A stretch of DNA of 64,000 nucleotides from Pectobacterium betavasculorum. GTDB taxonomy: Bacteria > Pseudomonadota > Gammaproteobacteria > Enterobacterales > Enterobacteriaceae. Below the pieces are notes generated by a model. The model made no database searches, had not been told where the DNA came from, and saw only the letters and a program-made list of their open reading frames with translations. A program made the translations under genes and the position numbers. Numbering within the stretch: position 1 is the first letter of the stretch; each line of letters opens with the position of its first letter. This document shows positions 26,757 through 37,278 of the stretch, piece by piece. The stretch lies in assembly GCF_000749845.1 (NCBI RefSeq), contig NZ_JQHM01000013.1:1-64000 (forward strand). Direction: 5' to 3'.

Positions 26757-27377
26757 TTAGCTGGACAGGTTATTCAGTTTCATGCGCAGTAACGCTTGCT
26801 GTGCCTGCGATGGATTGGAAGACAACCCTTTGTTGTACGCATCACGCGCAGCCTGATTGTCACCTTTGCTCACCAGAATATCGCCACGCACCTCTGCTAC
26901 CTGTGATGCCCAGCCTTCCAGTTTGATGGCATCCAACGTTTTCAACGCATCATCCGCTTTGTTTTCCTGTAGCTGAACCCGCGCCAGACGCAGATTCACT
27001 ACCGCCAGCAGGTCGGCATCTTTAGTTTGCGACTGTGCCTGTACGAGCTGCTGTGCTGCTTTAGCGAAATCTTTCTGATCAACGTAATGGCGAGCCAGTT
27101 CCAGAGAAGCCAGCGCACCATAGGTATTCTTATTCTCAGCCGTAAATTTTTCTGTTGAAGCAATCGCTTCAGATTTGCCTTCAGCCAGTTGCTCCGTCAC
27201 CTGCTGATAAGACGCAGATGCCGCCTGCACGCTGTCATTTTGATGGCTTTGCCAGAAACGCCAGCCAACCAGTGCACCAACGCCCAACACAACACCGACA
27301 ACTAACGCCTTTCCATTCTCCGCGAGGAAACGACGTAGTGCATCAACCTGTTCATTCTCTGTGGTATAGACTTCCAC
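26757..27377 (-). CDS. yfgM: Inner-membrane TPR protein YfgM (SecYEG ancillary)
   Basis: A 206-residue protein with a single N-terminal transmembrane segment (about 23-43, ALVVGVVLGVGALVGWRFW) and a periplasmic TPR-like domain. YfgM joins PpiD at the Sec translocon and influences periplasmic folding and Rcs stress signalling. The start is a GTG at 27377 (VEVYTTENEQVD) preceded by GAGGAGAGAGACACC, which gives the usual 206 residues; the longer frame to 27455 overlaps hisS. It begins 13 bp after the hisS stop. Confidence 0.93.
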   Translation of the reverse strand: MEVYTTENEQVDALRRFLAENGKALVVGVVLGVGALVGWRFWQSHQNDSVQAASASYQQVTEQLAEGKSEAIASTEKFTAENKNTYGALASLELARHYVDQKDFAKAAQQLVQAQSQTKDADLLAVVNLRLARVQLQENKADDALKTLDAIKLEGWASQVAEVRGDILVSKGDNQAARDAYNKGLSSNPSQAQQALLRMKLNNLSS

Positions 27378-27390
27378 GGTGTCTCTCTCC

Positions 27391-28665
27391 TCAACCCAGT
27401 AACGTTGCCAGCCGCGATGCGACGTCGGCCTGTGCCAATGTATCCTGCTCGCCATTGCTCAGATTCTTAACCACAACCTGACCGGCCGCCACTTCATTTT
27501 CGCCTAATACCAATGCAACCCGTGCGCCCCATTTATCAGCGCGAGCGAATTGTTTCTTAAAGTTGCCGCCGCCGTAATTGGTCATCAATTTCAACTGTGG
27601 CAATGCATCACGTAATTTCTCCGCCAGCTGCATTGCGGCAACCTGCGTTCCCGCGCCGGAAGAAATCAGGTAAGCATCTACACTTGGCAGTGCTTTGAAA
27701 TCCGGATTCACAGACTGCACCAGCAGAACCAGACGCTCCAGCCCCATTGCAAAACCGACCGCTGGCGTCGCGTGTCCGCCCAGTTGCTCCACCATACCAT
27801 CATAACGCCCACCGGCACAGACCGTGCCCTGAGCGCCCAGACTGGTCGTCACCCACTCAAATACGGTGCGGTTATAGTAATCCAAACCACGGACCAGACG
27901 CGGATTAACGGTATATGGGATACCGGACTGCGTTAAAAGTTCACCCAGTGCTTCAAAGTGTGCTCGCGATTCATCATCCAGATAGTCTGTCAGCACAGGC
28001 GCGTCATTCAGCAATTCTTGAATCTGTGGATTTTTCGTATCCAGTACGCGCAACGGGTTAGTGTACATCCGTCGCAGGCAGTCTTCATCAAGCTGATCTT
28101 TATGCTGTTCGAGAAACGCGACTAACGCTTCGCGATAGCGGGCACGCGCGTCTAACGAACCAATCGAGTTCAGTTCCAATTTAACATGATCGGCGATGCC
28201 AAGTACTCGCCACCAGCGGGCTGTCATCAGGATCAGTTCGGCATCAATATCCGGCCCTTGCAGACCAAACACTTCACAGCCCAACTGATGGAACTGGCGG
28301 TAGCGCCCTTTCTGTGGACGCTCGTAGCGGAACATCGGGCCGACATACCACAGCCGCTGTTCCTGATTGTAGAGAATACCGTGCTCAATACCGGCGCGAA
28401 CACAGCCTGCTGTCCCTTCCGGGCGCAGCGTCAGGCTATCGCCATTGCGATCGTCAAAGGTATACATCTCTTTTTCGACGACATCAGTCACTTCGCCGAT
28501 AGCGCGCTTAAACAGCGGCGTTTGCTCAACAATCGGCAAACGAATTTCATTATAGCCGTAGCCGCTGAGCACCTGTTTCAGGCTATTTTCAATACGCTGC
28601 CACAACGCCGTTTCGGCTGGCAGGTAATCGTTCATGCCGCGAATGGCTTGAATATTTTTTGCCAC
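27391..28665 (-). CDS. hisS: Histidyl-tRNA synthetase
   Basis: A 424-residue class II synthetase charging tRNA-His. Motif 2 ([19 protein letters not shown]) and the histidine-binding loop [15 protein letters not shown] are visible, with motif 3 GFAMGLERL and a C-terminal anticodon-binding domain. It leads hisS-yfgM-bamB and follows ispG by 137 bp on the same strand, as in Escherichia coli. Confidence 0.97.
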   Translation of the reverse strand: MAKNIQAIRGMNDYLPAETALWQRIENSLKQVLSGYGYNEIRLPIVEQTPLFKRAIGEVTDVVEKEMYTFDDRNGDSLTLRPEGTAGCVRAGIEHGILYNQEQRLWYVGPMFRYERPQKGRYRQFHQLGCEVFGLQGPDIDAELILMTARWWRVLGIADHVKLELNSIGSLDARARYREALVAFLEQHKDQLDEDCLRRMYTNPLRVLDTKNPQIQELLNDAPVLTDYLDDESRAHFEALGELLTQSGIPYTVNPRLVRGLDYYNRTVFEWVTTSLGAQGTVCAGGRYDGMVEQLGGHATPAVGFAMGLERLVLLVQSVNPDFKALPSVDAYLISSGAGTQVAAMQLAEKLRDALPQLKLMTNYGGGNFKKQFARADKWGARVALVLGENEVAAGQVVVKNLSNGEQDTLAQADVASRLATLLG

Positions 28666-28802
28666 GTCAGTTCTCTATGCTTTTTTCAAAAAATAAACCC
28701 GATTATAGAGGGATTGTCGTCGCATCTTCAATGCGAGGCATCCCCATCGGGTTCAGGAATCGTGAATTAGGCGGGTGACGGCATACCGTCACGCCGTCAG
28801 AG

Positions 28803-29924
28803 TTACTTATCCACCAGATTGACGGTAATACGCTGATTTTCGTCCATCATAGAGGCTTTCGCGCGGATCTTGGCTTCTAACTGATCGATCATCTGTTCGT
28901 TATCAAAGCGTTCTCTCTGCCGCACGCCGTCTTCATAGAAGCCGCTCTTATTATGCCCACCCGTAACACCAATGGTAGACACCAGCGCTTCACCGGGGCC
29001 ATTCACCACGCAACCGATAATCGAGACGTCCATCGGCGTAATGAGATCTTCCAGCCTTTGCTCCAATGCGTTCACCGTACCTATCACGTCAAACTCCTGA
29101 CGAGAGCAGGTCGGGCAAGCAATGAAGTTAATTCCGCGCGCACGAATGCGCAGTGACTTCAGGATATCGAAGCCGACTTTCACTTCTTCAACCGGATCGG
29201 CGGCCAATGAGATACGCAGCGTATCACCAATACCTTCAGACAGCAGCAGACCGAGACCAATAGCCGATTTCACCGCACCGCTACGTGCACCACCAGCTTC
29301 GGTGATACCAAGGTGCAAAGGCTGATCGATACGCGCCGCCAGCAGGCGATAGGATTGCACGGCCAGGAAAACATCCGAGGCTTTAACACTGACTTTAAAC
29401 TGATCGAAATTCAGACGGTCGAGGATATCAACATGCCGCATCGCCGATTCCAGCAATGCTTCTGGCGTTGGCTCGCCGTATTTTTCCTGCAAATCCTTTT
29501 CCAGCGAACCGCCATTAACACCAATACGGATCGGGATATTGTTATAACGCGCGCAGTCGACAACCGAGCGAATACGCTCTTCGTTACCAATATTACCGGG
29601 ATTGATACGCAGACAGTCGACGCCGTATTCCGCGACTTTCAGTGCGATGCGGTAATCAAAATGAATGTCTGCGACGAGCGGGACATTTACCTGCTGTTTA
29701 ATAAGTTTAAAGGCTTCCGCCGCGTCCATAGTTGGTACGGAAACGCGGACGATATCGACGCCAACACGCTCCAGCGCTTTGATTTGATTGACGGTTGCTT
29801 CAACGTCGGTGGTTCGTGTGTTGGTCATGGATTGCACCGCAATCGGCGCACCATCACCAACAGGCACCTTGCCGACGTAAATCCGTGTTGATTTTCGACG
29901 GGTTATGGGTGCAGCGTTATGCAT
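28803..29924 (-). CDS. ispG: 4-hydroxy-3-methylbut-2-enyl-diphosphate synthase
   Basis: A 373-residue [4Fe-4S] enzyme of the MEP isoprenoid pathway that converts methylerythritol cyclodiphosphate to HMBPP. The TIM-barrel N-domain is followed by the iron-sulfur domain with Cys in [13 protein letters not shown] and [13 protein letters not shown]. The cluster supply would come from the isc operon at 41-47 kb. It lies 40 bp after rodZ on the same strand. Confidence 0.97.
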   Translation of the reverse strand: MHNAAPITRRKSTRIYVGKVPVGDGAPIAVQSMTNTRTTDVEATVNQIKALERVGVDIVRVSVPTMDAAEAFKLIKQQVNVPLVADIHFDYRIALKVAEYGVDCLRINPGNIGNEERIRSVVDCARYNNIPIRIGVNGGSLEKDLQEKYGEPTPEALLESAMRHVDILDRLNFDQFKVSVKASDVFLAVQSYRLLAARIDQPLHLGITEAGGARSGAVKSAIGLGLLLSEGIGDTLRISLAADPVEEVKVGFDILKSLRIRARGINFIACPTCSRQEFDVIGTVNALEQRLEDLITPMDVSIIGCVVNGPGEALVSTIGVTGGHNKSGFYEDGVRQRERFDNEQMIDQLEAKIRAKASMMDENQRITVNLVDK

Positions 29925-29964
29925 TACTTCATCTCCAACATTGCAGTCTTACCTAAACAACACG

Positions 29965-30960
29965 TTATTCTGCGGTCAACGTCAGGCGTGCAACCTGACT
30001 GCTGCGCACAAATCGACTTAAATCGACTGGCTTACCTTGAAATTGAATCTGTACCGCAGCAGGTGCACCAATTTTAAGTTTATACGGTGATTGACCATCC
30101 AGATTCAGCGTGCCGCCATTACGCTGCATGCCACTGAACAGTTTCTTACCGCTGGCATCCGTGACTTCCAACCAACAATCGGCCGAGAAGGTCATCACCA
30201 ATGCATGAGCCGCAGAAGCCTGATTGCTGTCCGCTATCTCAGCAGCAGTTGCGACAGCCCCAGCCCCCAACAAGGCATTACTCGCATCCTGCGGCTGTGT
30301 GGCGTTCGCTTGTGAAGGTGATTGGCTGGATGATGTAGCAGGCGCAGGCGCTGTGGAAGAAGGCGTTGAAGGTGTTGCCTCGACAGTCGCAGGAAGATCG
30401 ACTGGCGTTGAAGGGGATGTTGCAGCGGAACCCGATGCCGCCGTTTCCTGCGCTGCACTGCTATCCATCAAAGGAACGGACTGCCCTTCCGTTTGCGACT
30501 GCATTGAAGTGGCGTGATCGACCATGCTGTTGATCTCCGCCTGCTGAGCCTGATGGTTTTGCCACCACCACGCGCCCGTCAGTCCCAGAACGACCAGTAC
30601 GACCAGCCAGGTGATTGTCATTAGCCAGCCATCACGCTTTTTGCGACTTTTTTTCAGCGAAAAACTCTGCATCGGCGAGACCGATATCGCTTTAGGCCCG
30701 GCCTGTTTATCTACTATGGGAAGCAGCTCATCTTCGGGTAAATGAACCAACCTGGCATAAGAACGAATATAGCCGCGCAGAAAAGTCGGCGCTAAATCGG
30801 CAGGGGTTGTACCTTCTTCGATATCACGAACGGTAGTGATTTTAAGGCACAAGCGCTCAGCAATAGTTTGCTGAGTCAGCCCAAGGCGTTCACGCGCCTC
30901 ACGCAGACGTTCGCCGGGTAGTTTTGCTTCTGTTGTATCTTGGGTGGTTTCAGTATTCAT
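29965..30960 (-). CDS. rodZ: Cytoskeleton protein RodZ
   Basis: A 331-residue bitopic inner-membrane protein that links MreB to the elongasome and keeps rod shape. It has an N-terminal XRE-type HTH (about 14-80, [20 protein letters not shown]), a basic juxtamembrane stretch KKSRKKR, one transmembrane helix (111-133), a low-complexity Ala/Ser/Thr/Pro-rich periplasmic linker (about 150-240), and the C-terminal DUF4115 beta domain. Its start overlaps the end of pilW by 11 bp. Confidence 0.95.
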   Translation of the reverse strand: MNTETTQDTTEAKLPGERLREARERLGLTQQTIAERLCLKITTVRDIEEGTTPADLAPTFLRGYIRSYARLVHLPEDELLPIVDKQAGPKAISVSPMQSFSLKKSRKKRDGWLMTITWLVVLVVLGLTGAWWWQNHQAQQAEINSMVDHATSMQSQTEGQSVPLMDSSAAQETAASGSAATSPSTPVDLPATVEATPSTPSSTAPAPATSSSQSPSQANATQPQDASNALLGAGAVATAAEIADSNQASAAHALVMTFSADCWLEVTDASGKKLFSGMQRNGGTLNLDGQSPYKLKIGAPAAVQIQFQGKPVDLSRFVRSSQVARLTLTAE

Positions 30961-31711
30961 TAGCTAAGAAATGCTGGTACTGTTTAGATTGTGGAAAACT
31001 TCGCGCCAGCACGTTGCCATAACGTTCTTTCTCGCCATCATGGCCCGCTAACGCGGCGAAACGAATCTGTAACCATAAGCTTTCGGCACTGGCCGGAAGA
31101 CTATGCTGATAAACATCAAGCAGCAGCCGCGTTTGCTCATTTTTCCCGGCAGAAAACTGTTTGTTTGCTTCCGCCAGCAAAGCACTGCCTTTCGTCGGGT
31201 CATATTTTAACGCCCGACTTAATAAATTGCGCGCGTCTTCAGTCTGTCCAGCATTGAAAAAACAGTACCCCGCATTTTCCAATGCATCAGCAACCTGACT
31301 GTAATCAGGAAGTTGTGCAGCCGCACTAAACTGTCGCTGCGCCGCTACATACTGCCCTAAACTACACAGAAACGCACCGTAATTATTCATGACGCTGCCA
31401 TTTTCCGGTGCCATATCCAACACATGCTGATAACGCTGTTCGGCTAGACGGTTTTCACCTATTCGCTGCTCGTAAAGCGCCATTCCCAATTGTGTTCGAT
31501 AATCCAGCGGCGCTATCGCCACCGCCTTCTCAAGATTCTGCCGAGCCGAATCCAGATTATTATGTGCCAGATACGTCAGCCCAAGCTGTAAGCGGGTTTG
31601 GGCAACCGCTGGATTTGTCGTCTCCAGAGGAGAATGAGCACACCCCGCCAGCAGTAACATCACAAACAGGCCACTCAGCCAATACATTCCCTGTGATAAA
31701 GGTTTCACCAT
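30950..31711 (-). CDS. pilW: Type IV pilus biogenesis/stability lipoprotein PilW
   Basis: A 253-residue TPR protein with a lipoprotein signal peptide ending LLLAGC. TPR repeats occupy about residues 35-180 ([40 protein letters not shown]). In type IV pilus systems PilW/PilF promotes secretin multimerisation in the outer membrane. The ATG at 31711 ([11 protein letters not shown]) follows GCAGGGGGAACAGGG; the upstream frame to 31807 has no matching features. It sits between rlmN and rodZ as in other enterobacteria. Confidence 0.92.
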   Translation of the reverse strand: MVKPLSQGMYWLSGLFVMLLLAGCAHSPLETTNPAVAQTRLQLGLTYLAHNNLDSARQNLEKAVAIAPLDYRTQLGMALYEQRIGENRLAEQRYQHVLDMAPENGSVMNNYGAFLCSLGQYVAAQRQFSAAAQLPDYSQVADALENAGYCFFNAGQTEDARNLLSRALKYDPTKGSALLAEANKQFSAGKNEQTRLLLDVYQHSLPASAESLWLQIRFAALAGHDGEKERYGNVLARSFPQSKQYQHFLANEY

Positions 31712-31901
31712 CCCTGTTCCCCCTGCATTGTCATCCTTGTCAAAGAGGTTACCTGAATAGGAACAGAGTGGCAGCCGTACCTGACAACAACGCGGCGCGC
31801 TTCGCAATTTGCTCTCATTTTCCCTGCAAATTACGTTGATAAAACGACATCAGCGGCAAGAAACAGGTTAGTGCTTCTGCGTTAGCCCACGCCATTCGTT
31901 A

Positions 31902-33158
31902 TCAGACCGCTTTCACCGAAATAGGTTCACCGGCCATTTTCTTCTTCAGCGTACGCTTGGTTCTGTCCACGACTTCACCCGCCAACTGACCGCAGGCAGC
32001 GTCAATGTCATCCCCACGGGTTTTACGTACAATGGTCGTGAAGCCATATTCCATCAGCACCTTGGAGAAACGGTCAACGCGGCTGTTTGAGCTACGGCCA
32101 TACGGCGCGCCAGGGAACGGGTTCCACGGAATCAGGTTGATCTTGCACGGCGTATCTTTCAGGCATTCAGCCAACTGATGCGCATGTTCAGTACCGTCAT
32201 TGATATGATCCAGCATGACATACTCAACGGTCACACGACCCTGATTGGCATTGGATTTTTCCAGATAGCGGCGCACCGCACTCAGGAACATTTCGATGTT
32301 GTACTTTTTGTTGATCGGCATGATTTCGTTGCGAATGTCGTCGGTTGGCGCATGCAGTGAAATCGCCAGCGCAACATCAATCATATCGCCCAGTTTATCC
32401 AATGCAGGCACGACGCCTGACGTGGACAGCGTCACGCGACGCTTGGACAAACCAAAACCGAAATCATCCAGCATGATTTCCATTGCTGGCACCACGTTAG
32501 TCAGGTTCAGCAGCGGTTCGCCCATTCCCATCATCACCACGTTGGTGATCGGGCGCTGGCCGGTAACTTTAAAAGCACCGATGATCTTCGCCGCACGCCA
32601 CACCTGACCAATGATTTCCGATACGCGCAGGTTACGGTTAAAACCCTGCTGTGCCGTTGAACAAAATTTACACTCTAGCGCACAGCCGACCTGAGACGAT
32701 ACGCACAGCGTAGCGCGATCTTCCTCTGGAATATAAACCGTTTCAACTCGCTGTCCCCCCACCAGAATCGCCCACTTGATCGTGCCGTCGGAAGAACGCT
32801 GTTCATCCACCACTTCGGGTGCGCGAATTTCAGCGATCGCCTGCAATTTGGTGCGGAAAACCTTATTGATATCCGTCATCTGGTTGAAATCATCACAGCA
32901 GTAGTGATACATCCACTTCATGACCTGATCGGCGCGAAACGGCTTCTCTCCCATCGACATGAAGAGGTCACGCATTTGCTGACGATTGAGATCCAGCAGG
33001 TTAATTTTTTCCGCACTGGCTTTCACGGATTGAGGGGCATCAGCAGACGCCGGAGAGAATTCAGACACGGTTTGCTCGGATACAGTTGCTGTAGATGCGA
33101 CAGCGGTAGATGCGGTCATTTCAGATACGATGATTTCAGACGCGATTTGCTTAGACAT
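31902..33158 (-). CDS. rlmN: 23S rRNA A2503 / tRNA A37 C2-methyltransferase RlmN
   Basis: A radical-SAM methyltransferase acting on 23S rRNA A2503 and on A37 of some tRNAs. The [4Fe-4S] motif [10 protein letters not shown] and the SAM-binding MGMGEPLLN are clear, and the methylated catalytic Cys lies in AACGQL near the C-terminus. At 418 residues it is longer than usual (about 384-400) because of a Ser/Thr/Val/Ala-rich N-terminal stretch (residues about 2-48) with the degenerate unit TVSE. The conserved protein begins at [12 protein letters not shown]. Confidence 0.96.
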   Translation of the reverse strand: MSKQIASEIIVSEMTASTAVASTATVSEQTVSEFSPASADAPQSVKASAEKINLLDLNRQQMRDLFMSMGEKPFRADQVMKWMYHYCCDDFNQMTDINKVFRTKLQAIAEIRAPEVVDEQRSSDGTIKWAILVGGQRVETVYIPEEDRATLCVSSQVGCALECKFCSTAQQGFNRNLRVSEIIGQVWRAAKIIGAFKVTGQRPITNVVMMGMGEPLLNLTNVVPAMEIMLDDFGFGLSKRRVTLSTSGVVPALDKLGDMIDVALAISLHAPTDDIRNEIMPINKKYNIEMFLSAVRRYLEKSNANQGRVTVEYVMLDHINDGTEHAHQLAECLKDTPCKINLIPWNPFPGAPYGRSSNSRVDRFSKVLMEYGFTTIVRKTRGDDIDAACGQLAGEVVDRTKRTLKKKMAGEPISVKAV

Positions 33159-33234
33159 TGTAAATCCTGGCCTCGTTGTTACACGTTATGGCGCTAAAGA
33201 AGAAGGTGGAGTTCGATGGTAATGACCAAAGAAA

Positions 33235-33266
33235 CGCCCCGGGCAAGTGCAGGCTCATCCGGGGCG
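33235..33266 (-). terminator. GC-rich hairpin upstream of rlmN
   Basis: Perfect 8-bp arms cgccccgg / ccggggcg (33235-33242 and 33259-33266) enclose a 16-nt loop between ndk and rlmN. No strong U-tract follows on the minus strand, so it may instead lie in the rlmN leader. Confidence 0.45.
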
Positions 33267-33385
33267 CAGCATTGTACAAAGTTTAAAACAGGTAAGCTAC
33301 CATCACCGCTTTTTTTCTGTGCCACCACGTCAACGTCACGCACTGACACAATGAAAAAAAGCAATATCACAGGCGCTTACCTGTT

Positions 33386-33414
33386 ATCACGCACAAAAAA
33401 TGATCGTGCGTGAT
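33386..33414 (-). terminator. Hairpin downstream of ndk
   Basis: A perfect 9-bp stem atcacgcac / gtgcgtgat (33386-33394 and 33406-33414) lies 18 bp beyond the ndk stop. The U-tract is in the loop, so terminator strength is uncertain. Confidence 0.45.
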
Positions 33415-33431
33415 TTTACCCGTCGGCAGAA

Positions 33432-33860
33432 TTACGCGCGCGGGCAGATTTCGTCGTCGCTGAAGAAATAAGCAATTTCACGCTGAGCAGATTCAATAGA
33501 ATCTGAACCGTGCACCGCGTTCGCCGTGAAGCTGTCCGCGTAATCGGCACGCAGCGTTCCCGCCAGCGCGTTGGCTGGGTTCGTCGCACCCATGATGTCA
33601 CGGTTACGTTGAACGGCGTTTTCACCTTCCAGCGCCTGCACCATGATCGGGCCAGACATCATGAATTCAACCAGGCCATCAAAAAACGGCTTACCTTTAT
33701 GCTCAGCGTAGAAGCCTTCTGCTTGCTCACGGCTCAGGCGCAGCATTTTAGCCGCAACGATGGTAAAACCTGCGCTTTCAAAGCGTGCATAAATCGCACC
33801 GATGGCATTCTTGGCAACCGCATTAGGTTTTACGATGGAGAAGGTACGTTCTATCGTCAT
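33432..33860 (-). CDS. ndk: Nucleoside diphosphate kinase
   Basis: A 142-residue kinase that equilibrates nucleoside di- and triphosphates through a phosphohistidine intermediate. The active-site His lies in NAVHGSDS near residue 117, and the N-terminal [14 protein letters not shown] carries the conserved Lys12. It is monocistronic with its own promoter. In Escherichia coli pbpC and yfhM lie between ndk and sseA; here an alpha-glucoside operon occupies that place. Confidence 0.97.
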   Translation of the reverse strand: MTIERTFSIVKPNAVAKNAIGAIYARFESAGFTIVAAKMLRLSREQAEGFYAEHKGKPFFDGLVEFMMSGPIMVQALEGENAVQRNRDIMGATNPANALAGTLRADYADSFTANAVHGSDSIESAQREIAYFFSDDEICPRA

Positions 33861-33937
33861 ATTGACCTCATTAACTAAACTGTCAGATTGCAGCCGGATT
33901 ATAAGAATTGTATACCCGGCCGGTGAAAGTGGCGCAA

Positions 33938-33943
33938 ATTATA
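33938..33943 (-). promoter_or_regulatory. Probable ndk -10 box
   Basis: On the minus strand TATAAT stands about 80 bp upstream of the ndk start, preceded by CCCC. The -35 region is poorly matched. Confidence 0.45.
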
Positions 33944-34219
33944 GGGGTACTGACCTTTGTTGCCTACCAAGTAGATAACATTTTATTAAAAAAATATTAC
34001 CTCTCATTTCCCCTTCATTAACGATTGTGCATCGCGCTTTTTCGTTCCCCACCGCCCCTGTACGGAATGTAACAAATCATCGGCGATCACAGTTCTGAAG
34101 GTTACTTGTAACGTTATAGGTTATTTGTTTTTAAAACAATAAGATAACTGGAATCCCTCTGGCGTTCACTGCTAGCCTTGCTGTTGTACCCACCAGAATG
34201 GCCAGTAAGAGGGCTGATA
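33944..34219. other. Divergent intergenic region ndk / alpha-glucoside operon
   Basis: AT-rich DNA with no ORF. A GATCACA half-site of CRP type is visible near 34085-34091 but the matching half is not, so a CRP site is not claimed. Promoter elements for the PTS gene are expected here but none stands out. Confidence 0.4.
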
Positions 34220-35800
34220 ATGAAAAGAGCGGTCAATGCATTGCAAAATTTCGGCAAGTCCCTGTATGGGCCGGTGCTGATACTCCCGATTGTCGGGCTA
34301 TTCATCGCATTTGGGAATGTATTCGGTAATGGCAACTTAGCAGGCTATGTTCCTCTACTTAATCACCCCTTAATTCAAGATTTTGGGCAACTGGTTTCCA
34401 AATCTGCTGTAGCGATTCTGGCTAACCTGGCGTTAGTGTTCGCCGTTGGTATTCCTATCGGATTGGCAAAACGCGACAAGGGCTATGCTGCACTGATCGG
34501 TCTGGTGATGTTCATCATTTTCATTAATGCCATGAATATCACGCTGCAACTACAGGGGAAACTCGTCTCAGCCGCAGAGATGCGCCCTGCTGGGCAAGGA
34601 ATGGTGCTGGGCGTTCAGGTGCTGGAAATGGGCGTTTTCGCCGGTATTCTGATCGGCGGGTTCGCAGGCTATCTGTATAACCGCTATTCCAGTAAACAGT
34701 TTAACGGCGTCATGGCGATCTATTCCGGCCACTGCTTTGTCGCTATTCTGGTTATTCCATTAGCGATTGCGCTGGGCTTTGCGATGAGCGCCCTGTGGCC
34801 CTTTGCTCAACACGGCATTACCTGGCTGGCCTTCGCCATCAAAGGTGCAGGCCCTGTTGGCATCGCTATTTATGGTTTTCTGGAACGCGTTCTGATCCCT
34901 ACCGGGCTGCATCATCTGGTCTATACCCCGTTCTTGTACACCGAACTGGGCGGCACCGCCGAGGTGTGCGGCAAGCTGTATCAGGGCGCACGCAACATTT
35001 ACTTTGCTGAAATGGCCTGTCAGGACGTCAAGCAACTGAGTTCCACCGTGGTCTGGGATGCACGCGGCATCAGTAAAATGTTTGGCCTGACTGCCGCAGC
35101 GCTGGCGATGTACGTCACCGCGAAGCCAGAAAAACGTCTGGCGGCGAAAGCCATTCTGATTCCGGCCGCTTTTACCTCCTTCTTACTGGGCGTCACCGAG
35201 CCGCTGGAGTTCTCCTTCCTGTTCGTCGCGCCGATGCTGTTTGCCGTTCACGCGGTGCTCACCGGCATAGGCATGATGCTGTTCTCCATCATGGGCGTGC
35301 ATGCGATTGGTGCCAATGGCGTCATCGACTTCCTGCTCTATAACCTGCCGCTGGGCGTAGAGAAATCCAACTGGCCGATGTATATCGCGGTCGGGCTGAC
35401 CATGTCGGTGATTTACTTCTTCGTCTTCCGCTTCCTGATTCTGTATTTCGACATGCCAACACCAGGGCGTGAAACCGATGAGGAAGAAACGAAGCTTTAC
35501 TCCAAAACCGAATATCAGTCCAAGACCGAGAATCAGGCGAAAACGCAGGACGCAGTGAAAGGTGATGCCCAGCTTGTCGGAGCCACCATCATCGCGGGGC
35601 TGGGCGGCAAACCCAATATCGAGGTGGTGGATAACTGCTACACCCGCCTGCGGGTTACGCTCATCGACCCAGATTTGGTAGACGAACAACAGCTTAAGAA
35701 CACCGGTGCGAAAGCCGTTATCCGTCAGGGTAACAACGTACAGGTCGTTTACGGACTTCACGTCAAAACTATACGCGAAGCAGTTGAAAACGCGCTTTAA
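34220..35800 (+). CDS. aglA: Alpha-glucoside PTS permease, EIICB
   Basis: A 526-residue phosphotransferase permease. The EIIC domain (about 1-410) has roughly ten transmembrane segments and the sugar-site motif GVTEPLEFSFLF. After a charged, repetitive linker (KTEYQSKTENQAKTQ) the EIIB domain follows, with its phospho-accepting Cys in VVDNCYTRLRVTL. It matches EIICBs of the glucose/alpha-glucoside family such as Klebsiella AglA. The start ATG at 34220 follows AAGAGGGCTGATA. It is followed 13 bp later by the GH4 glucosidase, so imported phosphorylated alpha-glucosides are cleaved at once. There is no EIIA domain; EIIA-Glc is probably used. Confidence 0.88.
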   Translation: MKRAVNALQNFGKSLYGPVLILPIVGLFIAFGNVFGNGNLAGYVPLLNHPLIQDFGQLVSKSAVAILANLALVFAVGIPIGLAKRDKGYAALIGLVMFIIFINAMNITLQLQGKLVSAAEMRPAGQGMVLGVQVLEMGVFAGILIGGFAGYLYNRYSSKQFNGVMAIYSGHCFVAILVIPLAIALGFAMSALWPFAQHGITWLAFAIKGAGPVGIAIYGFLERVLIPTGLHHLVYTPFLYTELGGTAEVCGKLYQGARNIYFAEMACQDVKQLSSTVVWDARGISKMFGLTAAALAMYVTAKPEKRLAAKAILIPAAFTSFLLGVTEPLEFSFLFVAPMLFAVHAVLTGIGMMLFSIMGVHAIGANGVIDFLLYNLPLGVEKSNWPMYIAVGLTMSVIYFFVFRFLILYFDMPTPGRETDEEETKLYSKTEYQSKTENQAKTQDAVKGDAQLVGATIIAGLGGKPNIEVVDNCYTRLRVTLIDPDLVDEQQLKNTGAKAVIRQGNNVQVVYGLHVKTIREAVENAL

Positions 35801-35813
35801 CAGGAGACTGACC

Positions 35814-37175
35814 ATGACGAAACCCCCATTCATTCTGACGATTGCTGGTGGCGGCAGCACCTATACCCCAGGCATCGTAAAAAGTCTGATGGTACGTCTT
35901 GCGGATTTCCCGCTGGCAGAGATTCGTTTGTATGATATCGACGGCCAGCGGCAGGACATCATCGCACCGGTGGTGGAAAAGGTAATTCGCGACCACAGTG
36001 ACAGCATCGTCTTTACCGTCACGACCGATGCGGAAACCGCGTTTACCGGTGCTCACTTTGTCTTTGCACAGATGCGTGTTGGCCAGTACAAAATGCGCGA
36101 ACAGGACGAGAAAATTCCACTACGCCACGGCGTCGTCGGGCAGGAAACCTGTGGCCCCGGCGGTCTGGCTTACGGCCTGCGCACGATTCTGCCGATGGCC
36201 GAGCTGATCGATCTGGTGGAACGCTATGCACATAAAGACGCGTGGATCGTCAATTACTCTAACCCCGCCGCGATTGTCGCCGAAGGCGTTCGTCGTCTGC
36301 GCCCTAACGCCCGCGTGCTGAATATTTGCGATATGCCGGTTGCCGCAATACGTAACATCGCAGCCGTGCTGGGCGTCGATCGCCACGACATCACGGTGGA
36401 CTATTTCGGGCTGAATCACTTTGGCTGGTTTACCCGCGTGCTGGTCGATGGCGTCGATCGCATGCCGGAACTGCGCGAACATATCGCCCGTTACGGCCTG
36501 TTGACCGCCGATGCCGCCGATACCGATCCGCAGCACGCCGATCCGTCATGGGTGAAAACATGGCGTAACATCAAACCGGTCATGGATCATTTCCCAGAGT
36601 TCGTGCCGAATCCGTATTTGCAGTATTACCTAATGCCTAACCAGATCGTAGAACATCAGGATCCAGACTACACACGCGCCAACGAAGTGATGGACGGACG
36701 TGAGAAGAAGCTGTTTGCGGCCGCTGCCAGCTACAAGGAAACCGGTATTCTGCCGGATGCATTCCACGTTGGCGTACACGGTTCGTTCATTGTTGACGTC
36801 GCCTGCTCGCTGGCGTTCGATCTCCGCCAGCGTCATCTGGTCATCGTAGAAAATAAAGGTGCCATCGCCAATCTGCCTTACGACGCGATGGTGGAAGTTC
36901 CCGCTTATATCACCGCACAAGGGCCGGAACCCGTGCGCATGGGGAATGTACCGCAGTTCCATCGTGCCTTACTGGAGCAGCAGTTGGCGTCCGAACAATT
37001 ACTGGTTGAAGCCACGTTGGAAGGTAGTTACGAGAAGGCGTTGCAGGCATTTACCCTGAACCGTACCGTGCCGACCATGCAGCACGCCAAAGCCATTCTG
37101 GACGATATGATTGAAGCCAATCAGGATTACTGGCCGCAATTAAAACAAGCATATAGAGACGGTATCGCCCAATAA
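35814..37175 (+). CDS. aglB: 6-phospho-alpha-glucosidase, GH4
   Basis: A 453-residue NAD- and Mn-dependent glycosidase of family GH4. The N-terminal Rossmann motif is IAGGGSTYTPGIV; REQDEKIPLRHGVVGQETCG, NYSNPAAIV and LNICDMP, where the metal-binding Cys lies, are diagnostic; the downstream FGLNHFGW holds the metal-binding His. It hydrolyses 6-phospho-alpha-glucosides such as maltose, trehalulose or palatinose 6-phosphates, giving glucose 6-phosphate and a hexose. The start at 35814 follows CAGGAGACTGACC. It forms an operon with the EIICB gene. Confidence 0.92.
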   Translation: MTKPPFILTIAGGGSTYTPGIVKSLMVRLADFPLAEIRLYDIDGQRQDIIAPVVEKVIRDHSDSIVFTVTTDAETAFTGAHFVFAQMRVGQYKMREQDEKIPLRHGVVGQETCGPGGLAYGLRTILPMAELIDLVERYAHKDAWIVNYSNPAAIVAEGVRRLRPNARVLNICDMPVAAIRNIAAVLGVDRHDITVDYFGLNHFGWFTRVLVDGVDRMPELREHIARYGLLTADAADTDPQHADPSWVKTWRNIKPVMDHFPEFVPNPYLQYYLMPNQIVEHQDPDYTRANEVMDGREKKLFAAAASYKETGILPDAFHVGVHGSFIVDVACSLAFDLRQRHLVIVENKGAIANLPYDAMVEVPAYITAQGPEPVRMGNVPQFHRALLEQQLASEQLLVEATLEGSYEKALQAFTLNRTVPTMQHAKAILDDMIEANQDYWPQLKQAYRDGIAQ

Positions 37176-37212
37176 TCTGCGACTTGTCGGATTAAGGAAA
37201 ATCGCTGACAAT

Positions 37213-37243
37213 GAATCTATCATTGCATATCAATGATAGATTC
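37213..37243. repeat. Perfect 13-bp inverted repeat between aglB and sseA
   Basis: Arms 37213-37225 and 37231-37243 flank a 5-nt loop, 37 bp after the aglB stop. It may be a weak terminator, or an operator for the RpiR-type regulator encoded after sseA. Confidence 0.7.
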
Positions 37244-37278
37244 GGGGTCGAATTCGTCGGCCCCAACGTGGAGGATCT

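Noticed and set aside
34070-34110. CRP site upstream of the alpha-glucoside operon
   Set aside because: Only the GATCACA half is convincing; spacing and the other half do not fit.
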